Positions 26,602-36,605 are shown, counted from the stretch's first letter. The stretch: DNA of 54,574 nt from Tautonia plasticadhaerens (GCF_007752535.1 NZ_CP036429.1:1-54574), one strand, 5' to 3'. Numbers and translations: made by a program. Notes: generated from the sequence alone by a model not told the origin.

Positions 26602-27984
26602 ATGCTCCGACGCGACCTGAATCTCGGAATCATCCTCGCACTCGGCCTGTCGACCGGGCGGTCTCGGGCCCGGGACGCGACGGACTGGCGGGAAATCCGA
26701 TACCGGGAGGGCACGCGGGCGATGCCCAATCCCGAACGCGGCTTCTACGCGCCTCGGATGAGCGACCGCATGGACCGGCTCGGTGGCCTCCGAGAGCGTG
26801 GGATCACCCTGCTGCTGGTCGAGATCGACCTGAAGCCTTTCAAGGACAGCGACCTCACCCCGGCGAAGCTCGACGAGGTGCGGGCCGCGTTCGACGCGAC
26901 CCGGCGGCACGGGCTCAAGGCGATCGTCCGGGCCGCCTACGGCTTCACCGGGCGCGACTACCGGGCCGACCCGGAGGACATGGGCCGCATCCTCGGCCAT
27001 ATCCGCCAGCTCGGCGAGACCTACCGGGAGCATCGAGACGTGCTCTACGCCGTCCAGGCGGGGTTCCTCGGGCCCTGGGGGGAGTGGCACGGGTCGAACT
27101 GGGGGGATCCGCCGTCGCTGGAGGCGAGGCGGGCCGTGCTCTTCGGCCTGCTCGACGTCGTGCCGGATCCGATCTGCGTCCAGGTACGGCGGCCGATGTT
27201 CATCCGGGACATCTTCGCCGACGAGCCGGGAGGGTCAGAGCTGGCCGATGCGGCCGCCCACGGCGGCACTCGGCTTTCCCGAACCGGCTGGCACAACGAC
27301 GCCCTGCTGAGCCCGCCGACCGACATGGGGACCTACGCCCAGCCCGGCTGGGACCGCGATCGGGAGCTGCGCTGGTGCGACTCTCACGGCCGACACACTC
27401 CCTTCGGCGGCGAGACGGTCCCCTCGTCGTCGGGGACGCCGATCGATCGGGTCGTCGAGGAGCTGGGGCTGCTGCACGCGTGCTACCTCAACAGCGCCTA
27501 TCACCGCGGGACACTCGACGGCTGGCGGGAGGCGGAGTATCGGGGCGGCAGCGGCTTCGAGCACATCGAGCGACGACTGGGCTACCGCCTCGTGGCGGAA
27601 CGGCTGAGGCACTCGACGATCGCCGAGCCGGGCGGCGAGCTTCGGGTGGAGCTGGAGCTGCGCAACGTGGGCTTCGCGTCGCCCCACCTGCCACGGGAGG
27701 TGGCCCTGATCCTCGATCGGGGGGATCGGGCTTACCGGTTAGTCCTGGAGGACGTTGACCCTCGACGATGGGACCCTGAGGTCGGCACCGTGACGCTGAG
27801 GGGGGAGGTCCCGATTTCGGCCGATGCACCTCCCGGGAAGTGGCGGTTGGGCCTGCACCTGGCAGACCCGTCGCCCCGGTTGCGAGACGACGGGCGGTAC
27901 GCGATCCGGCTGGCCGGCGAGGGGATCGGCTTCGAGGAATCGGCCGGGTGGAACGTGCTGGCCGACGACCTGGAAATCCGGTAG
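26602..27984 (+). CDS. Exported DUF4874/DUF4832 protein
   Basis: The 460-residue product begins with a signal peptide (MLRRDLNLGIILALGLSTGR). The N-terminal DUF4874 is marked by NPERGFYAPRMSDR, LLLVEIDLKPFKD and a TIM-barrel-like YAVQAGFLGPWGEWHGSNWG. The C-terminal DUF4832 has CYLNSAYHRGTLDGW, followed by a beta-sandwich with LRVELELRNVGFASPHLPRE. Family members are presumed carbohydrate-active but unproven. I chose ATG 26602 because GGAGG lies 5 bp upstream and the signal peptide starts there; ATG 26572 is an alternative. Confidence 0.8.
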   Translation: MLRRDLNLGIILALGLSTGRSRARDATDWREIRYREGTRAMPNPERGFYAPRMSDRMDRLGGLRERGITLLLVEIDLKPFKDSDLTPAKLDEVRAAFDATRRHGLKAIVRAAYGFTGRDYRADPEDMGRILGHIRQLGETYREHRDVLYAVQAGFLGPWGEWHGSNWGDPPSLEARRAVLFGLLDVVPDPICVQVRRPMFIRDIFADEPGGSELADAAAHGGTRLSRTGWHNDALLSPPTDMGTYAQPGWDRDRELRWCDSHGRHTPFGGETVPSSSGTPIDRVVEELGLLHACYLNSAYHRGTLDGWREAEYRGGSGFEHIERRLGYRLVAERLRHSTIAEPGGELRVELELRNVGFASPHLPREVALILDRGDRAYRLVLEDVDPRRWDPEVGTVTLRGEVPISADAPPGKWRLGLHLADPSPRLRDDGRYAIRLAGEGIGFEESAGWNVLADDLEIR

Positions 27985-28044
27985 CGGGGGGCCGGGGCCG
28001 CCGGGCCGATGGGGCGGTAGGCAGGGGATCGGGGCGGCCTACGC

Positions 28045-29100
28045 TCACTCGGCGGCGAACTCCTCGCGGATGAACGCGGCGACCTCGTCCCAGCGGGCCG
28101 CGGCGGCCTCGAAGTCGACCTCCATTGCCTTGATCGTCTTCGGCGTCTCGACCCGGGCCGACGCCTCAGTCGTCGTCAGCAGCGGGATTTGGGCGCTGGG
28201 GCTCGCGGCGAGCGTGGCTTCGACCTCCGGGCTGATGATGGCACTGGCGAGCGCCTCGGCCGCCCCGGGGTTCGGCCCCCCCTTGATCATGGCCAACGTG
28301 TTGGGGATGAACAGGGTGCCGGGCTCGCCCTCGCCCTGGTCGGGGTAGACGATCGCGACCGGGGCCCCCTGCTGCTCGATCATCACCATCGCGTCGTCGG
28401 TGTCGGTCATGCCGAAGGCGAGGCGGCCGGAGGCGACATCCTGGGCGACCTGCTTGTTCCCCGAGAGGATCCGCACGTCGTTGGCCTCCAGGTCCCGAAA
28501 GTATCGCTTCGCCTCTTCGTCGCCCAAGGCGACGAAGAGGCAGGCGGCGTGCGAGGCGGTCGTGCCGAAGAGGGGCTTGGCGATGCCGGCCTTGCCCTTC
28601 CACCTCGGGTCGGCCAAGTCTCGGATGCTCGTCGGCCGATCGGCCTCGGGCACCAGGTCGGTGTTGACGATCAGGATTCGAGCCCGGCCGGCGAAGCCGT
28701 ACCAGGTGCCGTCCCCGGCCTTGTACTGGTCGGGGATCGCGTCGGCGTGCTCGGGGGTGAAGGGGGCGAGCAACCCTTCGCGTTGCAGGCGGAGGGTGTT
28801 GAGGATCTCATTGTTCCAGAACAGGTCGGCCCGGGGACGGCCCGCCTCGGCAATGATGGCGTTGGTCAGGCCGACGGTCTTGGTGCTCTCGACGTCGTAC
28901 TTGGCGTCGACGGTCGTTCCGGCCTCCTGCTCGTACCGATCCAGGATCGGCTCGGAGAACTCTCTGTCGAGCGCCGTGTAGACGACGACCCGGCCGCCGC
29001 CCCCGCCGGGTCCTGCTCCCGGTTCGGCGGCATCCCGGGCACATCCGGCGAGCAGGGTGAGCAGGGATGCGGCCAGCCGTCGTCTCGTCGAGTCGGTCAT
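28045..29100 (-). CDS. Iron-type ABC transporter substrate-binding lipoprotein
   Basis: The 351-residue product is a predicted lipoprotein: SLLTLLAGC with lipid-carrying Cys20. It then follows the FbpA/AfuA (Fe3+/thiamine) binding-protein pattern: VVVYTALDREFSEPILDRYE, DLFWNNEIL, WYGFAGRARILIVNTD, FGTTASHAACLFVALG, LAFGMTDTDDAMVMIE and LFIPNTLAMIKGGPNP. It would capture a ligand for an inner-membrane permease, but no permease or ATPase gene is adjacent, so its transporter must be encoded elsewhere. GGAG lies 9 bp before the start. It is divergent from a small lipoprotein gene. Confidence 0.88.
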   Translation of the reverse strand: MTDSTRRRLAASLLTLLAGCARDAAEPGAGPGGGGGRVVVYTALDREFSEPILDRYEQEAGTTVDAKYDVESTKTVGLTNAIIAEAGRPRADLFWNNEILNTLRLQREGLLAPFTPEHADAIPDQYKAGDGTWYGFAGRARILIVNTDLVPEADRPTSIRDLADPRWKGKAGIAKPLFGTTASHAACLFVALGDEEAKRYFRDLEANDVRILSGNKQVAQDVASGRLAFGMTDTDDAMVMIEQQGAPVAIVYPDQGEGEPGTLFIPNTLAMIKGGPNPGAAEALASAIISPEVEATLAASPSAQIPLLTTTEASARVETPKTIKAMEVDFEAAAARWDEVAAFIREEFAAE

Positions 29101-29338
29101 CGTGGCATCTCCGGATCGGTCGCCCGCGTTGGCCGTCCGCACCGTGCGGATGGCGGGCGGGGTCGGGGCTAGCGGGTGGTCGCACCGGGGTCGGGACGAG
29201 GTCGAGGGGCCCGAACCCGTGTCCCGGAGGCCCTTGCCGGCGCGCGACGCCTTGACTCCGGGAGTCTTAAGGATACCGTTGGGGCGGCCGGTGATTCGAT
29301 TCATCGCTCGATCGGGTCCTCGGGACGTGGAGTCGCGG

Positions 29339-29812
29339 ATGAGGACGTGCCATCGCCTGATCCAACCCGTGCTCGATTCGTACCGGTGGGCCATCCTCGT
29401 GCTGGTCGCGTTGCTCGCCTCGGGCTGCGGCGGAGATGATGCCCCGGGCCCGGCTTCGGAGCTGAGGCCGGTCTCGGGCCTGGTGCTCGTCGGGGGCAAG
29501 CCGGCCGCGGGGGTCGACGTCCAGCTCCATCCGCTGAATCGATCCAACGATGCCGACGCGCCGAGGCCATACGGCTCGACCGACGCCGAAGGCCGGTTCC
29601 GACTCCGCCTGGGCGAGGCCGAGGAGGGGGCGCCGGCCGGCCAGTATACCGTGACCCTCTCCTGGCCGGCCGGCGTGGGCGGGGCGGACCGGCTCGGCAG
29701 CGCCTTCGCCGAGCCCGGTGGTTCCGGTCTCGTCGCCGTCATCGAGGAGGGGACGACCGAACTGCCCCCCTTCGAGGTCGGCGACGCGGGACGAATGGGC
29801 CGCTCGCCCTGA
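29339..29812 (+). CDS. Small lipoprotein with carboxypeptidase-regulatory-like fold
   Basis: The 157-residue product has an N-terminal helix ending in the lipobox VALLASGC (Cys30). Its mature part is one beta-sandwich of the type found in many planctomycete lipoproteins: PVSGLVLVGGKPAAGVDVQL, STDAEGRFRLRLGE, then AGQYTVTLSWP. These proteins are probably surface-attached, with unknown ligands. GGAG lies just upstream of the start. It ends 43 bp before the stop of the convergent glycosidase-like fragment. Confidence 0.7.
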   Translation: MRTCHRLIQPVLDSYRWAILVLVALLASGCGGDDAPGPASELRPVSGLVLVGGKPAAGVDVQLHPLNRSNDADAPRPYGSTDAEGRFRLRLGEAEEGAPAGQYTVTLSWPAGVGGADRLGSAFAEPGGSGLVAVIEEGTTELPPFEVGDAGRMGRSP

Positions 29813-29855
29813 GCGTCCCGGCCGGATCATCCGCACCCCGGCGGCGGGGCGGGAC

Positions 29856-30773
29856 TCAAGAGGACCCCGTCGGGGGGACGTGTGCCGGGTACTCCCAGCG
29901 GCCGACGTGCTCGCGCATCCAGTCGAAAAAGAAGCGGACGCCCCGGTCCTTGACGCCGGTCCCGTCCCCTCCCATCTCGGGGTTCGGCCCAGTGAGGGTG
30001 GCGCCGGAGATCCCCTCGACGTAGGGGCTCTGGAGGAGCATCGCCGTGCGAGGCTCGCCGAGGTAGGATGACCAGATCTCGGCCATCAACGCCTTCGAGT
30101 GCTCATTGAAGATCCCCTCGTCGCCATAGGAGTCGAAGGCTTCCGCCTCGGTGTTCACGGCGAAGCCCGACTCGGGGGCCGGCATCGACTCGTGGAAGAA
30201 TCGGACGTCGACGCCGGGGTAGTCCGGCGAGGAGCCGGACTTGTAGTTCGGGCAAATGCCGGCCTCGATGTCCGGCGCCTCGGCCTTGAACCACCCGGTG
30301 ACCTCTGCCTTATTGGCGGCGCCGTCGGGCTCCCGGAAGACTTCGTGGTCGACCCGCAGGGAATGGTCGAACTCCTGGTACAGGTTGACCATGACGTTCT
30401 TCAGGCCGTGCCCGGTCAGGAGGCGACCCGTCTCCTCGATGGCCCTCCTGACGCCCATCTCTCCCTTGACCGTCTGGTCCTTGCAGGGCTGCAACACGAC
30501 GACGGGGACGACCATGCCCCGCTCGTCGGCCTCCCGGATGAGCCGCTCCAGGCGGTCGGCGAAGGCGGGGATGATCATCCCGTCGGATCGGAAGGCTTTG
30601 GGCCCAGCGTCGGCGTCGGGGAAGCCGCCGTTGGTCCCCTGGAGGCTGACGCTGATGAGGTTGATCCCGTGCTCGGCGAGGTTGTCGAGGTTGTTGATCA
30701 GCCGCTCAGTCACGGCCGGGCTCATGAGCATGTTGTTGCAGCGGTAGCCCCAGAGTTCGACCGGCTGGCCGCC
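29856..30773 (-). pseudogene. Glycoside-hydrolase-like protein, 5' end removed by IS-A copy 2
   Basis: About 306 residues remain. The sequence reads like the later part of a TIM-barrel glycosidase: LAEHGINLISVSLQGTNGGF, FADRLERLIREADERGMVVP, VMVNLYQEFDHS and VDVRFFHESMPAP. The signal peptide and first strands are missing because the insertion sequence starts at 30774-30776. The frame stays open into the IS end, where a TTG at 30794 would add MKIDGPL, but this is unlikely to give a working protein. The missing 5' part is not found beyond the IS pile. The family assignment is tentative. Confidence 0.5.
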
Positions 30774-32009
30774 TAGTGGGCCGTCAATCTTCAATTGACG
30801 GGTAAAGCTTCCGCAGCTTCCGGCGAGCGGCGGCCAGTGTGAAGGTCCAGTGGATTCGGGCTCTCCTCACGTTCCGCCGGTGTTCCCAGGCCGCCACCTC
30901 CGCCGCCAGCTTGGCCGGACCCTCCAGCCGGCGATCCAGGCATTGCTGGTTCATGACGCTGATCTCCGTCTCGGCCATGTTCAGCCAACTGCCGTGCTTG
31001 GGTGTGTAGTGGAACTCGATCCGGTCCAGGAGCCGACGTGCCACCTCCGGCGAGAACGCCTCGTAGGGGCTCGCCCCGTCGTGCGTATTCAAGTTGTCCT
31101 GCACCAGCAGGACCTTCTCCGCTCGGGGGTAGTGCACCTCCACCAGGTCCCGGATGCAGCCGGCGTAGTCCCGCCGGGTCCGGCGTCCGGTCACCTTGAC
31201 ATGACGCCAGCCCCGCAGCGGCTCGCACATCATCAACTGGTGGCAGACGCCCTCCCGCTCGTACTCGTAGTCCACCTGAGCCGGTCGGCCCGAGCGGCAC
31301 CGCCTGGGTGGCCGCACCTCGCCGAAGAGTTGCTTGCACGCCTCCGAAGCAGGCGACCGGGAACCTCGGGTCGTAGGGCCGCAGGTGGACCTGGATCACG
31401 TCCTCCATCCGCCAGACGTACTCGGCGTCGGCCTCGGGCGGGATGCACCGGGTCTCGACGATCCAGGGCTTGATGTCGTTCTTTTGAGAGCCTGGCGGAC
31501 GGTCTCGGTGCTGATCGACTCGGCCAGGCCCAGGACGACCAGTTCGTCGGCCAGCAGTTGCGGCGTCCAGTGGCATCGGCCCTGCGGCGGATCGCTGCAC
31601 GCCAGTCGGACCAACCGCTGCTCGATGTCCCCCTTGATCTTGATCTTGTCCGGTCGTGGCGGCTGGGGACCCCGACTGATGGCCGCCTGAACGCCGTCGA
31701 TGACGAACCGCTGACGGACCCGGGCGATGGTTCGTAGGCTGACCCCAAGTGCGTCGGCGATCCGCTCATCCGAGTGCTCTTGGCCGGCTCTGGTATCGGC
31801 CAGGAGGAGGATACGGGCATGGGCCAGCTTGCGGGCGGCAGCCTTGCCGGTGGAGACCAGGTGCTGCAACTCAGCCCGCTCCTCCTCGGTCAGGGTGACC
31901 CGGTACTTGTCCATCGCGATGCTCCTGGTTCATGAGGTTCGTGCCTTCGCCAAACCTCATCAAGACAGGACCCTACGCTACCGGTCAAATGAAGATTGAC
32001 GGCCCACTA
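30774..32009 (-). mobile_element. IS630-family insertion sequence, IS-A copy 2
   Basis: This 1232-bp element (30776-32007) matches copy 1 except at one base that I found. It carries the same inverted ends and the same defects. Its right-hand TA (32008-32009) is also the left-hand TA of IS-C, so the two elements touch. Confidence 0.9.
30784..31914 (-). pseudogene. IS630-family transposase of IS-A copy 2, frameshifted
   Basis: Same structure as copy 1: an HTH-bearing first frame from 31914, a -1 change at the short A run near 31481-31484, and a second break near 31339-31348. Two bases and the first catalytic Asp are missing at that second break. The only protein difference seen is one Cys-to-Arg change in an alternative frame, caused by the single substitution at 30871. 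Sharing an identical inactivating lesion with copy 1 means that the damaged element was duplicated. Confidence 0.85.
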
Positions 32010-33236
32010 GTGAAGCGTCACTCGTTAATCTTCGGGTAGAGGTGCCTCAGCTTGATCCGGGCGTCCTCGGTGGTGAAGTGCCACTCGACGCCCACCTGTT
32101 TGGCGTTCCGGCGCTCGCCCCAGGCGCCGGCCTCCCCGGCCACCTCGTCCTGCACCGCGATGCGCCGGTCCAGGCACTGCCGCGTCAACACCGACAGCTC
32201 GATCTCGGCGACGTTCAGCCAGCTGCCGTGCTTCGGCGTGTGCACCAGCTCCAGTCGCCGCGCCAACCGCAAGGCCTCGGCCGGCTCGAACGCCTTGTAC
32301 AGCGACGCCAGCGAATGGGTCACGAGGTTGTCGCAGACCAGCGTGATCCGCTCGGCCTCGGCGTGGCGCGGGTCGTCCACCAGCCGCTGCACCCGGTGGG
32401 CCCAGTCCACGGCCGTCTTCGCCTCGGTCACGCGCACGTCGCGCCAGCCGGCCAGCGGCTCGACGAACATCCACACCGTGCAGGTCCCCTCGCGGACATA
32501 CTCGTAGTCGACCCGGGCCGGGCGTCCGGGCGCCGCCGGCGATGGCCGCCGCGCCTCGGCGATCAGCTGCTTGGGCTGTTCGTCCATGCAGACGACGGGG
32601 CGCCTCGGATCATACGGGCGCCGGTAGGCCTCCAGGACCTGCTCCATCTGGCAGACGAAGGCCGCGTCCTGCTCCGGCGGGATGCACCACATCCGCCTGA
32701 GCCACGGCTTCAGCGCGCTTTTTTCAAAGAGCGGCGGACGGTCTCGTGCGAGACCGCCGCGACGACCTCCAACTCCACCAGGCGCTCGGCCAGCAGCCGG
32801 AGCGACCAGCGGGCCAGGCCCCTGGGCGGCTGCGAGCAGGCCAGGGCCGTCAACCGCGCCTCGTTCTCGCCGCCGAGTTTGGGGACCGCCGACGGGGTCC
32901 GCGGCCTGCGCTGCAGCAGCGCCATCGGCCCGTGCTCGACGGCCCGCTTGCGCCACGACTCCAGGCTGCGGGTCGTGACGCCGAACGCCTCGGCGATCTT
33001 CGCGTCGGGCCAGGCCGGCCCGTCGGGCCCCTGGTCGCACTTGAGCAGGGCCTGAGCCCGCTGCACCTTCCAGCCGGCGATGTTGCCCTTGCGGACCAGG
33101 CGAGCCAGCTCGGCCCGCTCTTCGGCCGTCAGCTTCAGGACGTACTTCTTTGCCATGGCAACCCCCCCGGCGAGCCACGATGCGGCCGGACAAGGGGGGT
33201 CATTTTACCCGAAAATCAGCGAGTGACGCTTCACTA
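32008..33236 (-). mobile_element. IS630-family insertion sequence, IS-C
   Basis: The element spans 32010-33234 (1225 bp). Both ends begin CTAGTGAAGCGTCACTCG and then vary (TTAATCTTCGGGTA against CTGATTTTCGGGTA). It sits between TA 32008-32009, shared with IS-A copy 2, and TA 33235-33236, shared with IS-D. Confidence 0.9.
32018..33156 (-). CDS. IS630-family transposase of IS-C (programmed -1 frameshift)
   Basis: The first frame starts at 33156 (MAKKYVLKLTAEERAEL) and contains the helix-turn-helix KIAEAFGVTTRSLESWRKRA. It stops at 32710 after SLKKAR. The second frame takes over at the six-A run (complement of 32719-32724) and reads SALKPWLRRMWCIPPEQDAA to a stop at 32018. The DDE residues are intact in VVCMDEQPKQL, LVCDNLVTH and NVAEIELS. 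The motif at the junction is the same as in IS-B, which supports a real recoding signal. It is probably an active transposase. Confidence 0.85.
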
Positions 33237-33792
33237 GTGCAGGTCCAAGGATGATCCTTTGCGGGCCGATCGTCGTAGGAGTGGTATGGTCCCACCTCTC
33301 TTCGTCCGACCGCTGACCCCCGACGAGCATCAGGCGATCCGGGCCGGCCCCCGCTCGCCCTCGGCCTTCACCCTGCGCCGCTGCCGGATCCTGGCGGCCA
33401 GCGCCGAGGGCCTCAAGCCCTCGCAGATCGCCCCCCGGTGTGGCCGCCCGTCCCAGACCGCCCGCAACGCCCTGCGGGCCTTCGCCGCCGAGGGCACCGA
33501 CTGCCTGCGCGAGAAGTCCCACCGCCCCGCGTCGGCCCGCCCCGGGATCGACGACGCCGGGTGCGAGCGGCCGCGGGCCCTGCTGCACCGCAGCCCCCGC
33601 GACTTCGGCGAGCCGACCTCGTTGTGGACCCCGGAGCCGGCCGCCGGGGCGGCCTTCGCCGAGGGCCTCACCGCCCGGCTCGTCAGCGGGGAGGCGATCC
33701 GCCAGGCCCTGGAGCGCCTCGGCGTCGGCTGGAGACGGGCCGAGGACTGGATCACCAGCCCCGGCCCCTCATATCTGCGCAAGGAGAGAGCA

Positions 33793-35251
33793 TGAAGGCC
33801 GGAGCCGTTCGGGAGGCAGGCTTGAGCGAGTGACACGCTCGTCCCCTTCCCGGAGACCTCGGCCATGACCACCACCACCAAGAAGAAGGTCCGCTTCGTC
33901 CGCCCGAACTCCTCGACGTCCTCGACGCCCCGCCTCGACTCCGGCGAGACGGCCCACGTCGGCGTCGACGTCCACAAGGCCAGCCACCACGTCGCCGTCG
34001 TCACCGACCTGCGGGGCCTCGTCGCCTCCCGGACCCCGCCCGCCGACCCCGAGTCGCTCAGCGAGCGGCCCAAGCCCATCGGCTCGCAAGTCGCCCGGGT
34101 CGTCTACGAGGCCGGTCCGACCGGCTTCACGCTGGCCCGACGGCTCAGGTCCTCCGGGCTGCGAGCCGGGGTGATCGCCCCGTCGAAGACCCCCACCATG
34201 CCGGGCCCCGAGGCCGAGAGCGACCGGCTCGACCGCCGCAAGCTGGCCGTCTTCGCCCGGAAGGGGCCGCTCCAACCCGTGCGCGTCCCCGAGGAGCGGG
34301 AGGGAGCCGACCGCCGGGTCCTGCGGCTGCGTGAGCAGCTGGCCCGCAAGCTCCGCGCGGCCCAGCAACAGGTCCAGGCGTTCCTCCTCCAGCATGGCAT
34401 CGCCGAGCCGGCGGGGCTGACCCGCTGGACGGCCGCGTCGGTCGACGCCCCTCGCCGGCTGGAGCTGACCCCCGAGCCGCGGCTCCGCCCGGACGTGATG
34501 CTCGACGAGCGGCAGCATGATCGGGAGCGGGTGGCCCGCGCCCCCCGACGCCTGGAGGAGTCGGCCGGGGCGGGCCGCCATCGCGAGACGGTCGCGACGC
34601 CGCGGACGGCGCCCGGGGTGGGGCCGATCACGGCGATGACCTCCCGCGTCGAGCTGCACGACCCGGCCCGGTTCCGCGACGGCGGCCAGGTGGCGCGGGT
34701 GATCGGGCTGGCGCCGCAGGTCTCGCAGGGCGGCCCGACGCGCCGCGAGGGGCGGCGGCTGAAGTCGGGCAACGCCCGGCTGCGGACGGCGCCCGTCGAG
34801 GCGGCCCGGAGGTGGGTCGCCGGCGATGAGGCGGCGAAGGCGCGATACCGCCGGCTGGTCGCCACGACCGGCAACGGCAAGAAGGCCATCGCGGGGATGG
34901 CCCGGCGTCTGGCGATCCTGCTGTGGCGGCTGAGCCTCAGCGGTGAGCCCTACCGGGCGGCCGCCTGGCGGCCCGGCCCGGCCCCGGCAACCCCGGAGCG
35001 GCCCGGTTCGCGGCCGCGACCCCTGCCCGAGCGACCGTCGAGTGGGGCAGGACGACCCCGAGCCAGTGAGGATCTGCGAGTGAGGTGACCGCGTCGCGCC
35101 CCCGGCGGGCTGAGGCCCGCGGAAGAAGAGGGCGGCCCTCGTTCGCGATCGCAGACCCTAACCCGTGCCCCGAGCACGAAGAGCAGGCCGATCCTCCCAC
35201 GCCTCGGGCTCCGCATCTCGCCCCTTGACAACCGGCCTCATAGCAGGGGCA
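33793..35251 (+). mobile_element. IS110-family insertion sequence
   Basis: Its borders are inferred from the rejoining of the IS-D frame: host GCA at 33790-33792 and again at 35249-35251. There are no inverted ends, as is typical for IS110 elements. It carries one transposase gene. Confidence 0.75.
33865..35088 (+). CDS. IS110-family DEDD transposase
   Basis: The 407-residue protein has the RuvC-like N-terminal domain (HVGVDVHKASHHVAVVTDLR with the first Asp, then VVYEAGPTGFTLARRL and an SDRLDRRKLAVFA segment). Its C-terminal transposase_20 region contains TAPGVGPITAMTSRVELHDP, ARVIGLAPQVSQGG and KSGNARLRTAPVEAA. The last 40 or so residues are low-complexity and may be an extension beyond the true end. 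IS110 enzymes recombine without terminal repeats, guided by a bridge RNA from the element ends; that is family knowledge. No frameshift was seen. Confidence 0.85.
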   Translation: MTTTTKKKVRFVRPNSSTSSTPRLDSGETAHVGVDVHKASHHVAVVTDLRGLVASRTPPADPESLSERPKPIGSQVARVVYEAGPTGFTLARRLRSSGLRAGVIAPSKTPTMPGPEAESDRLDRRKLAVFARKGPLQPVRVPEEREGADRRVLRLREQLARKLRAAQQQVQAFLLQHGIAEPAGLTRWTAASVDAPRRLELTPEPRLRPDVMLDERQHDRERVARAPRRLEESAGAGRHRETVATPRTAPGVGPITAMTSRVELHDPARFRDGGQVARVIGLAPQVSQGGPTRREGRRLKSGNARLRTAPVEAARRWVAGDEAAKARYRRLVATTGNGKKAIAGMARRLAILLWRLSLSGEPYRAAAWRPGPAPATPERPGSRPRPLPERPSSGAGRPRASEDLRVR

Positions 35252-35420
35252 CGCGACCGCCTGATCCGCCTGGCGGAGGCCCATCCGGGCTGGGTGCTCG
35301 GCTTCCAGGGCGAGGTCTGGTGGAGCCGCCTGGCCCGGCCGGGCCTGCACGCCTGGGCCGGCGGCGAGCCGCTGCGGCTGCACGAGCCGGCCACCGACCC
35401 CGACCCCGACCCCGACCCCG

Positions 35421-35484
35421 AGGCGCCGGCCTGCTACGGCCTGCTGCGCGGCAGGCGCCGGCCTGCTACGGCCTGCTGCGCGGC
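35421..35484 (+). repeat. 32-bp perfect tandem duplication in the IS-D transposase
   Basis: Positions 35421-35452 and 35453-35484 are identical (start AGGCGCCGGCCTGCTACGGC). As 32 is not a multiple of three, the duplication shifts the frame. It is preceded by a run of GACCCC units (35395-35420). Confidence 0.9.
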
Positions 35485-35692
35485 GAGACCGGGGGGATGC
35501 TGCTGCGGTTCGTCCGGGGCCGGCCGGTCAGCCAGGTGACCGAGGACTTCCTCGCGTGGGCCCGCGAGCGGCTGGCCGCCGAGGGCAAGACGGCCCTGCC
35601 GCCGGTCTGGGACAACGCCGCCTGGCACGTCGGCAAGCGGGCCCGGTCCCGGATCAAGGCGCACGACCGCCGGGCGAAGGCCGAGGGGGGCG

Positions 35693-36605
35693 TAAGAAGC
35701 CCTGACAAAACCGGGTGAATCACATCACATCCTGGTGGAGGATACGGAAGCAGATGACACAGGCCGCCAGGGTCGTCCAGGCGTCCTGGATCACCCCCAG
35801 CCGGTCGTACCGCACCCGCATCCGCCGCAGGCCCTTGATCCAGCCGATCGTCCGCTCCACCACCCAGCGGACCTTGCCCAGCCCGCTGCCGTGCGGTGTC
35901 CGACGCTTGGCGATGTGCGGCTCGATGCCCATCCAACGCAGTAACGCCCTCGTCCCCTCGCTGTCGTAGCCCCGGTCGGCATACAGGTCATCCGGCAACT
36001 GCTTCGGCCTGCCCGGTTTGCCGGCGACGCTCGGGAAGTCGAGCACCAGCGGGATGATCTGGCGGTGGTCGCTCTCGTTGGCCCCGGCGGTGCGGATCGC
36101 CAGCGGCACTCCGGTGCGACTGACCATCACCGTGTGCTTCGTGCCCTTCCTGCTGCGGTCGACGGGGCTCGGGCCGGTCGCCTCGCCGCCGCCGAAGGCC
36201 CGCACCGTCACGCCGTCGACGACCACCGTGTCGGTCTCCAGCTTGCCAGCCTTGCGGAGCAGCCTCAGCAGGTCGGCATGGAGGCGGTCCCAGATGCCGG
36301 CCTCCTCCCAGGCCCGCAGCCGGCGATGGGCGGTGCGACCTGAGCAGCCGAGTTCCTGCGGGACATCCTCCCAGCGATTGCCGGTGGCCAGGACGAACCA
36401 GATGACACGCAGGGCGACCCGGTGCCCGATCGGCGGACGCCCGCCGTAGGGGCCGATGGCCGGTTCCGGCGGCAGGTGGTGGGCAACCAGATCGAAGAAC
36501 TCGTCCGGCATGTGGGCGCTCGCCATGGTGGTGTCTCCTTCGGTTCGGAGGAAAACAGCACCAGGGCGCAAACTCCATGCCACACGGTTTTGTCAGGGCT
36601 TCTAA
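35693..36605 (-). mobile_element. IS5-family (IS427-like) insertion sequence
   Basis: The element (35696-36602, 907 bp) has inverted ends GAAGCCCTGACAAAACCG and a TAA duplication at 35693-35695 and 36603-36605, as expected for the TNA-targeting IS427 group. The right-hand TAA adjoins the IS701-type element. Confidence 0.88.
35720..36526 (-). CDS. IS5-family (IS427-like) DDE transposase
   Basis: The 268-residue protein starts at 36526 with AGGAG 7 bp upstream (MASAHMPDEFFDLVAHHLPP). It contains the N-terminal DUF4096-like region (VIWFVLATGNRWEDVPQELG), then the DDE core: DTVVVDGVTVRAFGG, YADRGYDSEGTR and RWVVERTIGWIKGLRRMRVR. No frame break was found, so this element may be active. It sits in the pile between the second and third fragments of IS-D. 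Confidence 0.9.
   Translation of the reverse strand: MASAHMPDEFFDLVAHHLPPEPAIGPYGGRPPIGHRVALRVIWFVLATGNRWEDVPQELGCSGRTAHRRLRAWEEAGIWDRLHADLLRLLRKAGKLETDTVVVDGVTVRAFGGGEATGPSPVDRSRKGTKHTVMVSRTGVPLAIRTAGANESDHRQIIPLVLDFPSVAGKPGRPKQLPDDLYADRGYDSEGTRALLRWMGIEPHIAKRRTPHGSGLGKVRWVVERTIGWIKGLRRMRVRYDRLGVIQDAWTTLAACVICFRILHQDVM

Noticed and set aside
35395-35420. GACCCC repeats as a microsatellite or CRISPR-like array
   Set aside because: It is a short Asp-Pro coding run inside the IS-D transposase, with no spacers.
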